Shown here: positions 28,549 to 36,524 of the stretch, in pieces | How the letters are laid out: every line of letters starts with the position of its first letter | Position numbering within the stretch: the first letter of the stretch is position 1 | DNA from: Pedobacter helvus | GTDB taxonomy: Bacteria; Bacteroidota; Bacteroidia; Sphingobacteriales; Sphingobacteriaceae | Length of the DNA stretch: 64,000 nt | Direction of reading: 5' to 3' | NCBI RefSeq assembly: GCF_005925325.1 | Contig: NZ_SRMP01000003.1 | Location: forward strand, 62,001 to 126,000 | The notes under the pieces: generated by a model | Seen by the model: the letters and a program-made list of their open reading frames with translations, nothing else | Database searches by the model: none | What the model was told of the DNA's origin: nothing | Translations under genes and position numbers: made by a program

Positions 28549-29533
28549 ACGTAATAAATTTGAACAACAAAATGGCGCCTTAATCCTATATCCAGATTAT
28601 GGCAACCTCAAAGGATTTGCAATTATTGGAATTGTAGCAATCCTATTTTGCTACGGCTTGTACCAAGTAAATGCAACCCATCATCACATTGGCACAACAA
28701 AGATGTTTTATATTTGCCTTGGCACAGTTTTGCTAATTTTGCTGGGCTTTGCTACCGCATATAAAAAAGTAATCATCGACACCCAAAAACAAAAGGTAGT
28801 GGTATGGTACTTTGGCATTCAATTAAAAGAAATTCCATTTGAAGACATATTAACTGTAGAAATGCGCTCGGGTTCATTGCCCGATGCATATTACATTGTG
28901 CTGAAGAAAAATCCAATTGGCCATAGCATTAGGCTAAGTGCCACTTATAACCAAACGCAACAAATCGCCAAATCCGAATTTTATCATCAGGTTTTGCCGT
29001 TAATAAAAAATTATCTTCTAGATAAAATTGTATTAGATGATCACCAGAACGAACCTATCCAACTTAAGCATTTTAAGCAAAGAGCGCCACAGCTTTATCG
29101 TTTTGTATCTATTCATAAAATAATACTCGCCGTAATTCAATTAGCTTTTGCAGGATTTTTCTTCGCATTAATGGCCAATTTTCTATTTGCCAAATTTGCT
29201 TTTACAGAAATCATAATTGGTTTGTTTTCAGCTTTAGTTGGTTTGTACTTACTGTTATTAGCCTTTATAAATGCTAAAAATTTATATGTAGATACTAACC
29301 GAAAGATAATTGCAGAAACCTTTTTCGGGTTTTTAGTTGTTGAATTTCCATTTAATGCAATTGAGAAAGCTGCGGTTAGAGATCATCGAATCAATGGTAT
29401 TTCGATGTACACAAGCTTAGTCGTATACACCAAAGATGATAGTGCGCATGTGATTACAAAAAGTTTTAGCACGCAACATTTAACTGATGTAGAAAGAGAA
29501 CTTCAAGCATTGATGCAAGGAAATATTAAATAG
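28541..29533 (+). CDS. Membrane protein with two helix-pair plus PH-like halves
   Basis: 330 residues built as two similar halves. Each has a helix pair (about 24-70 and 190-245) followed by a beta-rich domain: VIIDTQKQKVVVWYFGIQLKEIPFEDI (from about 76) and LYVDTNRKIIAETFFGFLVVEFPFNAI (from about 247). The beta domains resemble bacterial PH-like domains that follow membrane helices. Family not recognised by name. It overlaps the upstream 93-residue gene by 8 bases and is 31 bases before the WG-repeat gene. Confidence 0.72.
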   Translation: MFKRNKFEQQNGALILYPDYGNLKGFAIIGIVAILFCYGLYQVNATHHHIGTTKMFYICLGTVLLILLGFATAYKKVIIDTQKQKVVVWYFGIQLKEIPFEDILTVEMRSGSLPDAYYIVLKKNPIGHSIRLSATYNQTQQIAKSEFYHQVLPLIKNYLLDKIVLDDHQNEPIQLKHFKQRAPQLYRFVSIHKIILAVIQLAFAGFFFALMANFLFAKFAFTEIIIGLFSALVGLYLLLLAFINAKNLYVDTNRKIIAETFFGFLVVEFPFNAIEKAAVRDHRINGISMYTSLVVYTKDDSAHVITKSFSTQHLTDVERELQALMQGNIK

Positions 29534-29564
29534 TTAGAAATGCTACATTAACAAAAAATCTATT

Positions 29565-31586
29565 ATGAAAAAAAATACTTGGTTTACTTTTCTTTTACTT
29601 CTTACTTATTCATCTGTTATGGCGCAAACTACTAAAAAAGATATTCAAGATCAGTTTAAAAACAAATCCTTAGCAGAAGCAAGAGCATATTTGGAAAAAC
29701 AAAACGGCAAAATAGAGAAATTGATAAAACTCTCGTCAGTTTCTTTAAAAATAACGCCTGGCGACGTGGATTTGAAAGATGTGAGAACAACTGAAAAGTT
29801 TGACAACTCTCCGAAAGAGCAGATCGAAAAGAAATTTCAAAAAACACTTGATAGATTATATTTCAGTCCGAGAGTAGTGTACCCAAATACAGATTTAAAT
29901 ATCAGTTACAGCGTAAGAAGTTTAATGTACAGTGTTAGCAATTACGATGATTATAAATTTCCAGAACCTATTTTGAAGCTTAAAAAAGTTTTCTATCAAG
30001 ATGGAAAAACAGGGACTTTCAGCAAAGAATTACACGGAAGAAACCAAGAAACCATAGATGAAATTAAAGGTGTCAAATGGATTGATAGCGTAGAATTAGA
30101 AGCTAGCTATCATTATCCAGAAGCAATGCCAGTAATTACTTTAAGTCCAGAAAGACCACTATACCAATTTGCAGCAGGTAAAATTCACCTAATTTCTGTT
30201 AGTGATGGCAAAGCTGTTTTCAAAATCTCCCCAGAAGTAAAGGAGAAAATCCTAAAGGTTGAAGGGATCAATAATGCTGGAAAGGCTGTTGAACAATATG
30301 GTTCTTCATCATCGAATAATTCATCTAATTTCTCGGTTGAATTCCTAAGTCAGTACTACGAAGCAGGCAAAAGTACCATCGAAAAAATTGACAAATCTGC
30401 CTATAAAGATGTAGATGAATTGATAGAAGATTTGTATGCGAAAATACCTAAAGAGGACAAGAAAAAACCTGAAAATTTGGTAAACGCCACCTACAATTTC
30501 AGAGGGAATATCACACAAGTTAATCTATTCCTAAAACCAGAAAAAAGTGCTGTAGGCAGCTACACATTTGTGCTGAAAAATACCATTAAAAATGCTGAAG
30601 GTTATGGCGTGGCCTACAACAAGAAAAATTTAGCGGGCATTTTAGATAAAGATGGTAAATGGGTGGTACAACCCACGTTCGAGGAGTTATCGTACTATAA
30701 AGGTGATTATTTTATGGGCGAAGTTGCTGATGATGGTTACCGCTCTATTCTTTGGTTAGATAAAATCAATCAAAAGCTAGTTCCTTTTAGATATCACTTT
30801 TACCGCAATGAGCCCATATTAGATAAATATTATGCTATAGAAGATGGTATAAATGGGCCGAAAGGTTTGGTAGAAATAAAAACTAACAAAGTAGTAATTG
30901 AAGCAACACTCGACAATATTTCAGAACAAGGTAATTTTATTGTATTAAGAGATCGGAGTGATGTAAATACCATCGTTAACATAGATTTGAAAAAAGTGTT
31001 GACTGTAGAAGGTCACAACTATAAAATAAATGGCGATTTTATTTTCCTGAGCAAACCTTACACTTCCAAAGAAAAATTTGCAGATTACTCGGTGCTCAGC
31101 AACACCGATGACATTTACAATGCCGAAGGTAAAAAGATAAATAAAGATGATTACGTTATAGAAACTTTCGACTATTTCGGAATAGATGGCTTGCTGTTAG
31201 TGAAGAACAAATTGGGTAAAAAACTATTTATTAACACCAAAGGCGATGTAGTGATAGACGGTTCTAAATACAGAAATGTAGAGCCGTTTTCTTGCGGATT
31301 AGCAGCTGTTAAAAATGCGGAAGGAAACTGGGGATACATCAATACCAAGAATGTTCTAGTTATTCCATTTATGTACAACGAAGCAAAAAATTTCTCCAAA
31401 ATTAGTGCGATGGTAAGAACCGATAACGGCTATCAGCTTATAGATCATAAAAACAAAGTAATTAAGAAATTTGATGATGGTTTTCGAAGCTATTCGGTAA
31501 AGAAAGATGCCGACAATCTTACTTATTCTAATTACAACGGCAAAACCTACAATTCCAAAGGCGAAATTCATAAGGATGATAGGTAA
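29565..31586 (+). CDS. Secreted WG-repeat protein
   Basis: 673 residues with a signal peptide (MKKNTWFTFLLLLTYSSVMAQ). The N-terminal half (about 25-330) is charged and has no recognised motif. From about residue 355 there are WG-type repeats: AGILDKDGKWVVQPTFEEL, GLVEIKTNKVVIEATLDNI, LFINTKGDVVID followed by SCGLAAVKNAEGNWGYINTK, and QLIDHKNKVIKKFDDGF. WG repeats form beta-propeller-like binding scaffolds and occur in Bacteroidota and in some toxin-immunity neighbourhoods. Last gene of the SUFU-CbrC run. Binding partner unknown. Confidence 0.85.
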   Translation: MKKNTWFTFLLLLTYSSVMAQTTKKDIQDQFKNKSLAEARAYLEKQNGKIEKLIKLSSVSLKITPGDVDLKDVRTTEKFDNSPKEQIEKKFQKTLDRLYFSPRVVYPNTDLNISYSVRSLMYSVSNYDDYKFPEPILKLKKVFYQDGKTGTFSKELHGRNQETIDEIKGVKWIDSVELEASYHYPEAMPVITLSPERPLYQFAAGKIHLISVSDGKAVFKISPEVKEKILKVEGINNAGKAVEQYGSSSSNNSSNFSVEFLSQYYEAGKSTIEKIDKSAYKDVDELIEDLYAKIPKEDKKKPENLVNATYNFRGNITQVNLFLKPEKSAVGSYTFVLKNTIKNAEGYGVAYNKKNLAGILDKDGKWVVQPTFEELSYYKGDYFMGEVADDGYRSILWLDKINQKLVPFRYHFYRNEPILDKYYAIEDGINGPKGLVEIKTNKVVIEATLDNISEQGNFIVLRDRSDVNTIVNIDLKKVLTVEGHNYKINGDFIFLSKPYTSKEKFADYSVLSNTDDIYNAEGKKINKDDYVIETFDYFGIDGLLLVKNKLGKKLFINTKGDVVIDGSKYRNVEPFSCGLAAVKNAEGNWGYINTKNVLVIPFMYNEAKNFSKISAMVRTDNGYQLIDHKNKVIKKFDDGFRSYSVKKDADNLTYSNYNGKTYNSKGEIHKDDR

Positions 31587-31675
31587 GCACCTCTCTTCAT
31601 TGCCAAGCACGAAGCAAAATGTTAAATTTCGTTACAAGTTGTTTGGTGCCTCGCAGGTTAAGTCTTTCATCCTTG
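31572..31675. repeat. Long inverted pair at the 3' end of the WG-repeat gene
   Basis: AAGGATGA (31572-31579) is the reverse complement of TCATCCTT (31668-31675), with weaker pairing inside (AAGCAC with GGTGCC) and a T-rich run (GTTTTTTAC) after the right arm. It may serve as a transcription end or be another folded spacer repeat; pairing is loose. Confidence 0.35.
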
Positions 31676-31787
31676 TTTTTTACTCTTTATTCCTCTCGGC
31701 TCAAAAATGACACACACCTTAAAATAATCCATCACCAAACCTTTATCTTAGTTGTTACGTTAAGAAAATAATGTTGAGCAGAGAGAT

Positions 31788-32879
31788 ATGAAAGGTTATC
31801 AATTTTCTAAATATGCGCCCAACGAATTGCCCAAGGGTGGTTTCGACGAGATGCTTAAATTATTTACGCAGTTGTTGAACTACACCGCTGGTGATGCTGG
31901 CGAAGCTTTAGCTTGGATGAACGAGCTAGACAAACAATACAAATTCACCAACAAGGATTATGGCATGGGCGATTTCATTGAAGACCTGAAGGAAAAAGGT
32001 TACATCAGTGAAGAAAATGGGGAAACGAAAATTACTGCTAAAACAGAACAAACCATCCGCAAATCGGCCTTGGAAGAAATTTTTGGCAAGCTGAAAAAAG
32101 CTGGAAAAGGAAACCATAACACCAATATTTCGGGTATTGGTGAAGAGAAAAATGCGGATAGAAGGGAGTTTAGTTTTGGCGATAGTCTAGACCAAATTGA
32201 CATGACGGCTTCTATCCACAATGCGCAAATTAACCATGGCATTGGCAATTTTACACTTACCGAACGCGATTTGGAAGTAGAAGAAAAGGACTACAAAACA
32301 TTAACCTCTACCGTGTTGATGATCGATATTTCGCATTCCATGATTTTGTACGGCGAGGACAGAATTACGCCAGCCAAAAAAACAGCAATGGCTTTAGCAG
32401 AGCTGATTAAAACGAAATACCCAAAAGACACTTTGGATATTGTGGTTTTTGGTAACGATGCTTGGCCAATCACCATTAAAGATTTGCCTTATTTGCAAGT
32501 TGGACCCTATCACACCAATACTTTTGCAGGTTTAGAATTAGCTACGGATTTGCTGCGCAGAAGGAAAACGCACAACAAACAAATTTTCATGATTACTGAT
32601 GGCAAGCCTACCTGTTTGAAAGAAAACGGCAGATATTACAAAAACAGCGTAGGTTTAGATAGAAAAGTGATTGGCAAAACCTTAAATATGGCAGCGCAAT
32701 GCAAGAGACTAAACATTCCCATCACCACGTTTATGATTGCAAAAGACCCTTATTTGCAACAATTTGTGAGGCAATTTACCGAAATTAACGGTGGCAGAGC
32801 TTTTTACAGCTCACTTAACGGCCTGGGAGAATACATATTTGAAGATTATATAAAAAATAGAAGAAGAACAGTGAGATAA
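31788..32879 (+). CDS. VWA-domain protein paired with a MoxR-type ATPase
   Basis: 363 residues. An N-terminal helical part (about 1-130) leads to a von Willebrand A domain with an intact metal site: VLMIDISHS (Asp180, Ser182, Ser184), the Thr region TNTFAGLELATDLL and ITDGKPT. Such VWA proteins work with MoxR/magnesium-chelatase-like AAA ATPases to remodel or insert metal into partner proteins. The ATPase gene follows at 33330, but here a 97-residue gene and two spacer repeats intervene. The partner enzyme is not evident. Confidence 0.88.
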   Translation: MKGYQFSKYAPNELPKGGFDEMLKLFTQLLNYTAGDAGEALAWMNELDKQYKFTNKDYGMGDFIEDLKEKGYISEENGETKITAKTEQTIRKSALEEIFGKLKKAGKGNHNTNISGIGEEKNADRREFSFGDSLDQIDMTASIHNAQINHGIGNFTLTERDLEVEEKDYKTLTSTVLMIDISHSMILYGEDRITPAKKTAMALAELIKTKYPKDTLDIVVFGNDAWPITIKDLPYLQVGPYHTNTFAGLELATDLLRRRKTHNKQIFMITDGKPTCLKENGRYYKNSVGLDRKVIGKTLNMAAQCKRLNIPITTFMIAKDPYLQQFVRQFTEINGGRAFYSSLNGLGEYIFEDYIKNRRRTVR

Positions 32880-32937
32880 AAGAACAAAGAGTAAGGATCA
32901 ACTACTAAAACGTTTGTTCTTTTCTTCCTTATCTTTT
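32880..32937. repeat. Spacer palindrome left of the 97-residue gene
   Basis: AAGAACAAA (32880-32888) pairs exactly with TTTGTTCTT (32913-32921), and AGTAAGGA pairs with TCCTTATC just outside. The central segment 32893-32910 matches 33277-33294 at 14 of 18 bases, so this and the repeat at 33260-33325 are copies of one element in the same orientation. Confidence 0.65.
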
Positions 32938-32953
32938 CCAAAAAAATATACAC

Positions 32954-33247
32954 ATGAATAAGCGCACAAATACCTATAAACTTACACTCGAGGAGCTATC
33001 TCTAGCTAGAGAAGACGATGTCAAAAATGATACTTTGCAAATCGAATTTAGTAATCATGATAATATTTTTAAAATTATTGAAGCTGTTAAAAGCAAAAAC
33101 CTTTTTCAGAGCGAGAATGAAAGCATTGAATTTGCCATTGGCTTAAAAATGTTTAGTGAAGTAATGTTAAAAAACAGAAACAATGAGCTTTTCAAAAAAT
33201 TAAGTCCTGCATTTGGCGAATTTATGAAAGCTCTTAAAAGTAAATAA
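32954..33247 (+). CDS. Unknown 97-residue protein between the VWA and ATPase genes
   Basis: Small, charged, probably cytoplasmic protein without signal or membrane helix. It is helical in the second half (NIFKIIEAVKSKNLF, ESIEFAIGLKMFSEVM, AFGEFMKALKSK). I do not recognise a family. Codon use and composition resemble its neighbours, and ATG 32954 is the first Met. It is bracketed by two copies of one palindromic spacer element, which suggests either recent arrival or a unit that moves with them. It could be a regulator or adaptor for the VWA/ATPase pair. Confidence 0.6.
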   Translation: MNKRTNTYKLTLEELSLAREDDVKNDTLQIEFSNHDNIFKIIEAVKSKNLFQSENESIEFAIGLKMFSEVMLKNRNNELFKKLSPAFGEFMKALKSK

Positions 33248-33259
33248 AAAAGAATAATT

Positions 33260-33325
33260 AGATAAAAGCAAGAAATAAAGATTAGCTACTTAAATCTGTG
33301 TTCTTGCTCCTTTGTCCTTACTCCA
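33260..33325. repeat. Spacer palindrome right of the 97-residue gene
   Basis: AGCAAGAA (33267-33274) pairs exactly with TTCTTGCT (33301-33308); outside, the left AAAAG and right CTCCTTT regions pair weakly. Same central word as the element at 32880-32937 (AAGATTAGCTACTTAAA here). It ends immediately before the ATPase ATG. Confidence 0.62.
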
Positions 33326-33329
33326 AAAT

Positions 33330-34808
33330 ATGCAAGCAAAAACACTAGGCGAATTAAAAGCCACGTCATACCAATCTTTAAGCGTTAAAGACGAATTAAG
33401 GAAGAATTTAATCACTCAATTACAGAATAAGGAAGCAGGCTTCGAAGGTATTTTAGGCTACGATGAAACGGTAATTCCAGAGTTGCAGACTGCAATATTA
33501 GCTCGTCACAACGTACTCTTGTTAGGCTTACGTGGACAGGCGAAAACCCGTATTGCCCGCTTAATGGTGAACTTATTGGATGAGTATATCCCTTACGTTG
33601 CCGGCAGCGAAATTTTCGATGACCCGTTGAACCCGATTTCGTGGTTCGGTAGAAATGAAATTGAAACCAAAGGTGACGATACTCCTATTGCTTGGTTGCA
33701 TCGCAGCGAACGTTATACCGAAAAGCTAGCTACCCCAGATGTTACCGTAGCAGATTTAATTGGCGATGTTGACCCGATTAAGGCGGCCAACCTAAAACTG
33801 ACCTACAACGACGAGCGTGTAATCCATTTTGGTTTAATTCCAAGGGCGCACCGCAGCATTTTTGTAATTAACGAATTGCCCGATTTACAGGCTCGTATCC
33901 AAGTGGCTTTGTTTAATATGCTACAGGAAAAAGATATCCAAATTAGAGGCTTCAAATTACGTTTGCCTTTGGATATTCAGTTTGTGTTCACCGCAAACCC
34001 AGAAGATTACACCAATCGCGGTAGCATTGTAACTCCGCTAAAAGACCGTATCGAAAGTCAGATTTTAACCCACTACCCTAAAACAATAGAAATTTCTAGG
34101 AAAATCACTTTTCAAGAAGCGAAACTAACCGATGAGCAACGTTTAATTGAAGCGGATGGGTTGGTGAAAGATTTGGTAGAGCAAGTAGCTTTCGAAGCTC
34201 GCAAAAGCGAATACATCGATCAAAAATCTGGGGTTTCTGCCCGTTTAACTATTTCCGCTTTTGAGAATTTGATTAGTAACGCAGAGCGAAGAATGTTGGT
34301 AAGCAAAGAAAAATCAACCTTTGTGCGTATTTCGGATTTCAGTGGAATTATTCCAGCAGTTACCGGAAAAATCGAATTGGTTTACGAAGGCGAATTAGAA
34401 GGCCCAGCTAAAGTAGCCCACACGCTTATCGGCAAAGCCATTAAGCAATTATTCTCAAGATATTTCCCAGACCCAACTAGAGCGAAAAAAAGCAAAACGG
34501 CTAATCCATATACAGAAATTACCGATTGGTTTACCGAAGGGAACACCATTGATGTGGATGACAACTTAACGTTAAACGACTACAAGAAGGAACTTCAAAA
34601 AGTAAATGGTTTAGAAGACTTAGTGAAGAAATTCCATCCTAAACTCAGTGCAAATCAAACGCTGTTGTTAATGGAGTTTGTATTGCATGGCTTGTCTGAA
34701 TATTCACAGCTAAATAAGAATTACTTAAATGGTGGCTTTGGCTTTTCTGATATGTTCGACAGCTTGTTCAATGCAGATTTAGATGAGGAAGATGAGGATT
34801 TTAGCTAG
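33330..34808 (+). CDS. MoxR/magnesium-chelatase-like AAA+ ATPase
   Basis: About 492 residues. The Walker A loop is LLLGLRGQAKTRI, with Ala where many have Gly before KT. The Walker B end is FVINELPDL (Asn-Glu, not Asp-Glu), as is usual in this subgroup. Sensor-type phrases follow: QFVFTANPEDYTNRG and PLKDRIESQI. A C-terminal region ends in an acidic tail (DLDEEDEDFS). It partners the VWA protein encoded upstream, as chelatase I and D subunits do. The ATG at 33330 (MQAKTLGEL) is chosen over an upstream TTG at 33312 that lies in the spacer repeat. Confidence 0.9.
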   Translation: MQAKTLGELKATSYQSLSVKDELRKNLITQLQNKEAGFEGILGYDETVIPELQTAILARHNVLLLGLRGQAKTRIARLMVNLLDEYIPYVAGSEIFDDPLNPISWFGRNEIETKGDDTPIAWLHRSERYTEKLATPDVTVADLIGDVDPIKAANLKLTYNDERVIHFGLIPRAHRSIFVINELPDLQARIQVALFNMLQEKDIQIRGFKLRLPLDIQFVFTANPEDYTNRGSIVTPLKDRIESQILTHYPKTIEISRKITFQEAKLTDEQRLIEADGLVKDLVEQVAFEARKSEYIDQKSGVSARLTISAFENLISNAERRMLVSKEKSTFVRISDFSGIIPAVTGKIELVYEGELEGPAKVAHTLIGKAIKQLFSRYFPDPTRAKKSKTANPYTEITDWFTEGNTIDVDDNLTLNDYKKELQKVNGLEDLVKKFHPKLSANQTLLLMEFVLHGLSEYSQLNKNYLNGGFGFSDMFDSLFNADLDEEDEDFS

Positions 34809-34816
34809 CCACTAAC

Positions 34817-34917
34817 CCGTCATTTCGACTGAAGCGCAGCGAAATGGAGAAATCTAACGACTTGATAACACCTTGCTAGATTTCTCTTATGAAGAAAAAT
34901 CGCGATCGAAATGACGG
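34817..34917. repeat. Intergenic palindrome, GAGAAATCT / AGATTTCTC family, copy 2
   Basis: Perfect outer arms CCGTCATTTCG (34817-34827) and CGAAATGACGG (34907-34917) enclose perfect inner arms GAGAAATCTA (34847-34856) and TAGATTTCTC (34877-34886). The arms match the words of the 22028-22108 copy. It lies 9 bases after the ATPase stop. Confidence 0.85.
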
Positions 34918-34927
34918 AAAACCTAGA

Positions 34928-34960
34928 AGACTTGCGAAGTTTTCGAAACTTCGCAAGTCT
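34928..34960. repeat. Perfect 15-bp hairpin
   Basis: AGACTTGCGAAGTTT (34928-34942) pairs perfectly with AAACTTCGCAAGTCT (34946-34960) around TCG. Design and central TTTCGAAA match the hairpin at 7819-7853. It could terminate transcription but has no T-run after it on the plus strand. Confidence 0.85.
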
Positions 34961-35013
34961 GAAAACGCCATGTGAAACAAATCCCCAACTCAGCCATCTA
35001 ACAATTAAATTAC

Positions 35014-35104
35014 CGTCATGCTGAACTCGTTTCAGCATCAGCTAAACAGGCCCTGACCTGTAGCGAAGCGAAAAGCTACGCAGTAAAATAAATTCAGGGT
35101 GACG
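35014..35104. repeat. Intergenic palindrome with CGTCATGCTGAA ends
   Basis: CGTCATGCTGAA (35014-35025) pairs at 10 of 12 bases with TTCAGGGTGACG (35093-35104). Inside are two smaller hairpins, GCTGAA/TTCAGC (35020-35036) and GTAGC/GCTAC (35060-35079). With the two elements before it, it fills the 334-base gap 34809-35142, where no gene is seen. Confidence 0.75.
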
Positions 35105-35142
35105 AAAATATAAAGGAAAACCTAATAAATTTTACACCCCAA

Positions 35143-36438
35143 ATGGGAAGAACAATATTTCTAACAGTACTCTGCTTCGTTGTCATTTTATTCGACATTT
35201 ACTGCTATTACGCCATTTTAGCCGTTTTCAAAAAATGGAAACCCAGCACCAAACAATTCTTCAAAAAAGCTTGGTGGGTGGTAAACATCAGTTTAATTGT
35301 TGGTGTTTTTTGTGCTATTTATCTGAATCTGTTTTTAACAGCTAGAGCCATCATCTTAGTTGCATTCTTCTTACTTACAGCGAGTAAAATAGTGATGCTT
35401 CCATTTTTATTAGTGGATGATTTAAGAAGGTTGGCTATTAAAATCTTTAAAAAGTCAAAGACCAAAGACCAAAGTCGGATGTCTGACGATATAACGACCA
35501 ACAATCCAACAATAGAGCAACCCAACAATAAAATAGCCGGCGAACCAATCAGTCGTTCTTCCTTTTTGGTAAAAGCAGGTTTAATTGCTGGCGCCATACC
35601 CTTAAGTTCTCTAAGTTGGGGAATTATTTCAGGAGCTTACGATTACCAAATTAGACGGGTTAATTTGAAACTGCCAAATCTACCAAAAGCTTTTAATGGC
35701 ATTACTTTAGCCCAAGTATCAGATATCCACTCGGGCAGTTTTTATAACAAAACCGCAGTAAAAGGTGGAGTAGATATGTTATTAGCAGAAAAGCCTGATT
35801 TCGTCTTCTTTACTGGAGATTTGGTAAACAACCTTACTAGCGAGCTTAAAGATTATCAAGATATTTTCAGTAAAGTGACTGCTCCATTGGGTGTATATTC
35901 TGTGCTGGGCAACCACGATTATGGCGATTATCATTTCGGCAAAGGAACATCTCCTGCCAAGGTCAAAAATCTAAAAGACATGGTAGCTTCGCACAAAATA
36001 ATGGGTTGGGATTTATTGATGAACGAAAACCGCAGGCTAAAAGTTGATGGTGAAGAAATAGGGATTGTAGGGATAGAGAACTGGGGCATGGGCCGTTTTC
36101 CTAAATATGGGAAAATGGAACTGGCTATGCAAAACACCGAAGACTTACCAGTAAAACTATTATTATCTCACGATCCATCGCACTGGCGTGGAGAAGTTTT
36201 AGAGAAGTATAAAGACATTGACGTTGCTTTTGCTGGTCATACCCACGGCATGCAGTTTGGTGTGAGGCTAAAAGACACTCAATGGAGCCCAGTGCAATAC
36301 ATTTACAAAGAATGGGCAGGCTTGTACCAAGAACAACAGCAACAGTTATATGTTAACGTGGGTTATGGCTTTTTAGGCTATCCAGGTCGTGTTGGTATGT
36401 TGCCAGAAATTACGATATTTACGTTAAGCAGAGCTTAG
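35143..36438 (+). CDS. Membrane-anchored metallophosphoesterase
   Basis: 431 residues. Three or so N-terminal membrane helices (about 5-100) precede a calcineurin-like phosphoesterase domain of the YkuE/YaeI style with its metal motifs intact: VSDIHSG, FTGDLVNN, LGNHDYGD, LLSHDPSHW and AGHTHGMQF. A segment at residues 104-134, rich in Lys, Asn, Pro and Thr, separates the helices from SRSSFLVKAGLIAGA, which looks like a second export or anchor signal. The DNA of that segment resembles spacer repeats. Likely acts on a lipid or phosphate ester outside the membrane; substrate unknown. Confidence 0.88.
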   Translation: MGRTIFLTVLCFVVILFDIYCYYAILAVFKKWKPSTKQFFKKAWWVVNISLIVGVFCAIYLNLFLTARAIILVAFFLLTASKIVMLPFLLVDDLRRLAIKIFKKSKTKDQSRMSDDITTNNPTIEQPNNKIAGEPISRSSFLVKAGLIAGAIPLSSLSWGIISGAYDYQIRRVNLKLPNLPKAFNGITLAQVSDIHSGSFYNKTAVKGGVDMLLAEKPDFVFFTGDLVNNLTSELKDYQDIFSKVTAPLGVYSVLGNHDYGDYHFGKGTSPAKVKNLKDMVASHKIMGWDLLMNENRRLKVDGEEIGIVGIENWGMGRFPKYGKMELAMQNTEDLPVKLLLSHDPSHWRGEVLEKYKDIDVAFAGHTHGMQFGVRLKDTQWSPVQYIYKEWAGLYQEQQQQLYVNVGYGFLGYPGRVGMLPEITIFTLSRA

Positions 36439-36444
36439 AAATTT

Positions 36445-36520
36445 TGAGTGAAAGAATGATAAAGTGATTAAATAAACCGATCGCAACATTCCATCATTCA
36501 AAAATTAATCATTCAATCAT
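36445..36520. repeat. AATGA/TCATT palindromic spacer, copy 1
   Basis: Left half (TGAAAGAATGATAAAGTGAT, from 36448) is the near reverse complement of the right half (TTAATCATTCAATCATTTCA, to about 36524); GAATGAT and ATCATTC pair exactly. It fills the gap between the phosphoesterase and the UbiA-like gene and touches the latter's ATG. Confidence 0.6.
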
Positions 36521-36524
36521 TTCA

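Noticed and set aside
31507..31710. 67-residue plus-strand open frame over the WG-repeat gene end
   Set aside because: Mostly overlaps real coding sequence in another frame and continues into a folded spacer.
34820..35038. 72-residue minus-strand open frame after the ATPase gene
   Set aside because: Runs entirely through three palindromic elements; its MLKRVQHDG-type start is a translated repeat, not a gene.
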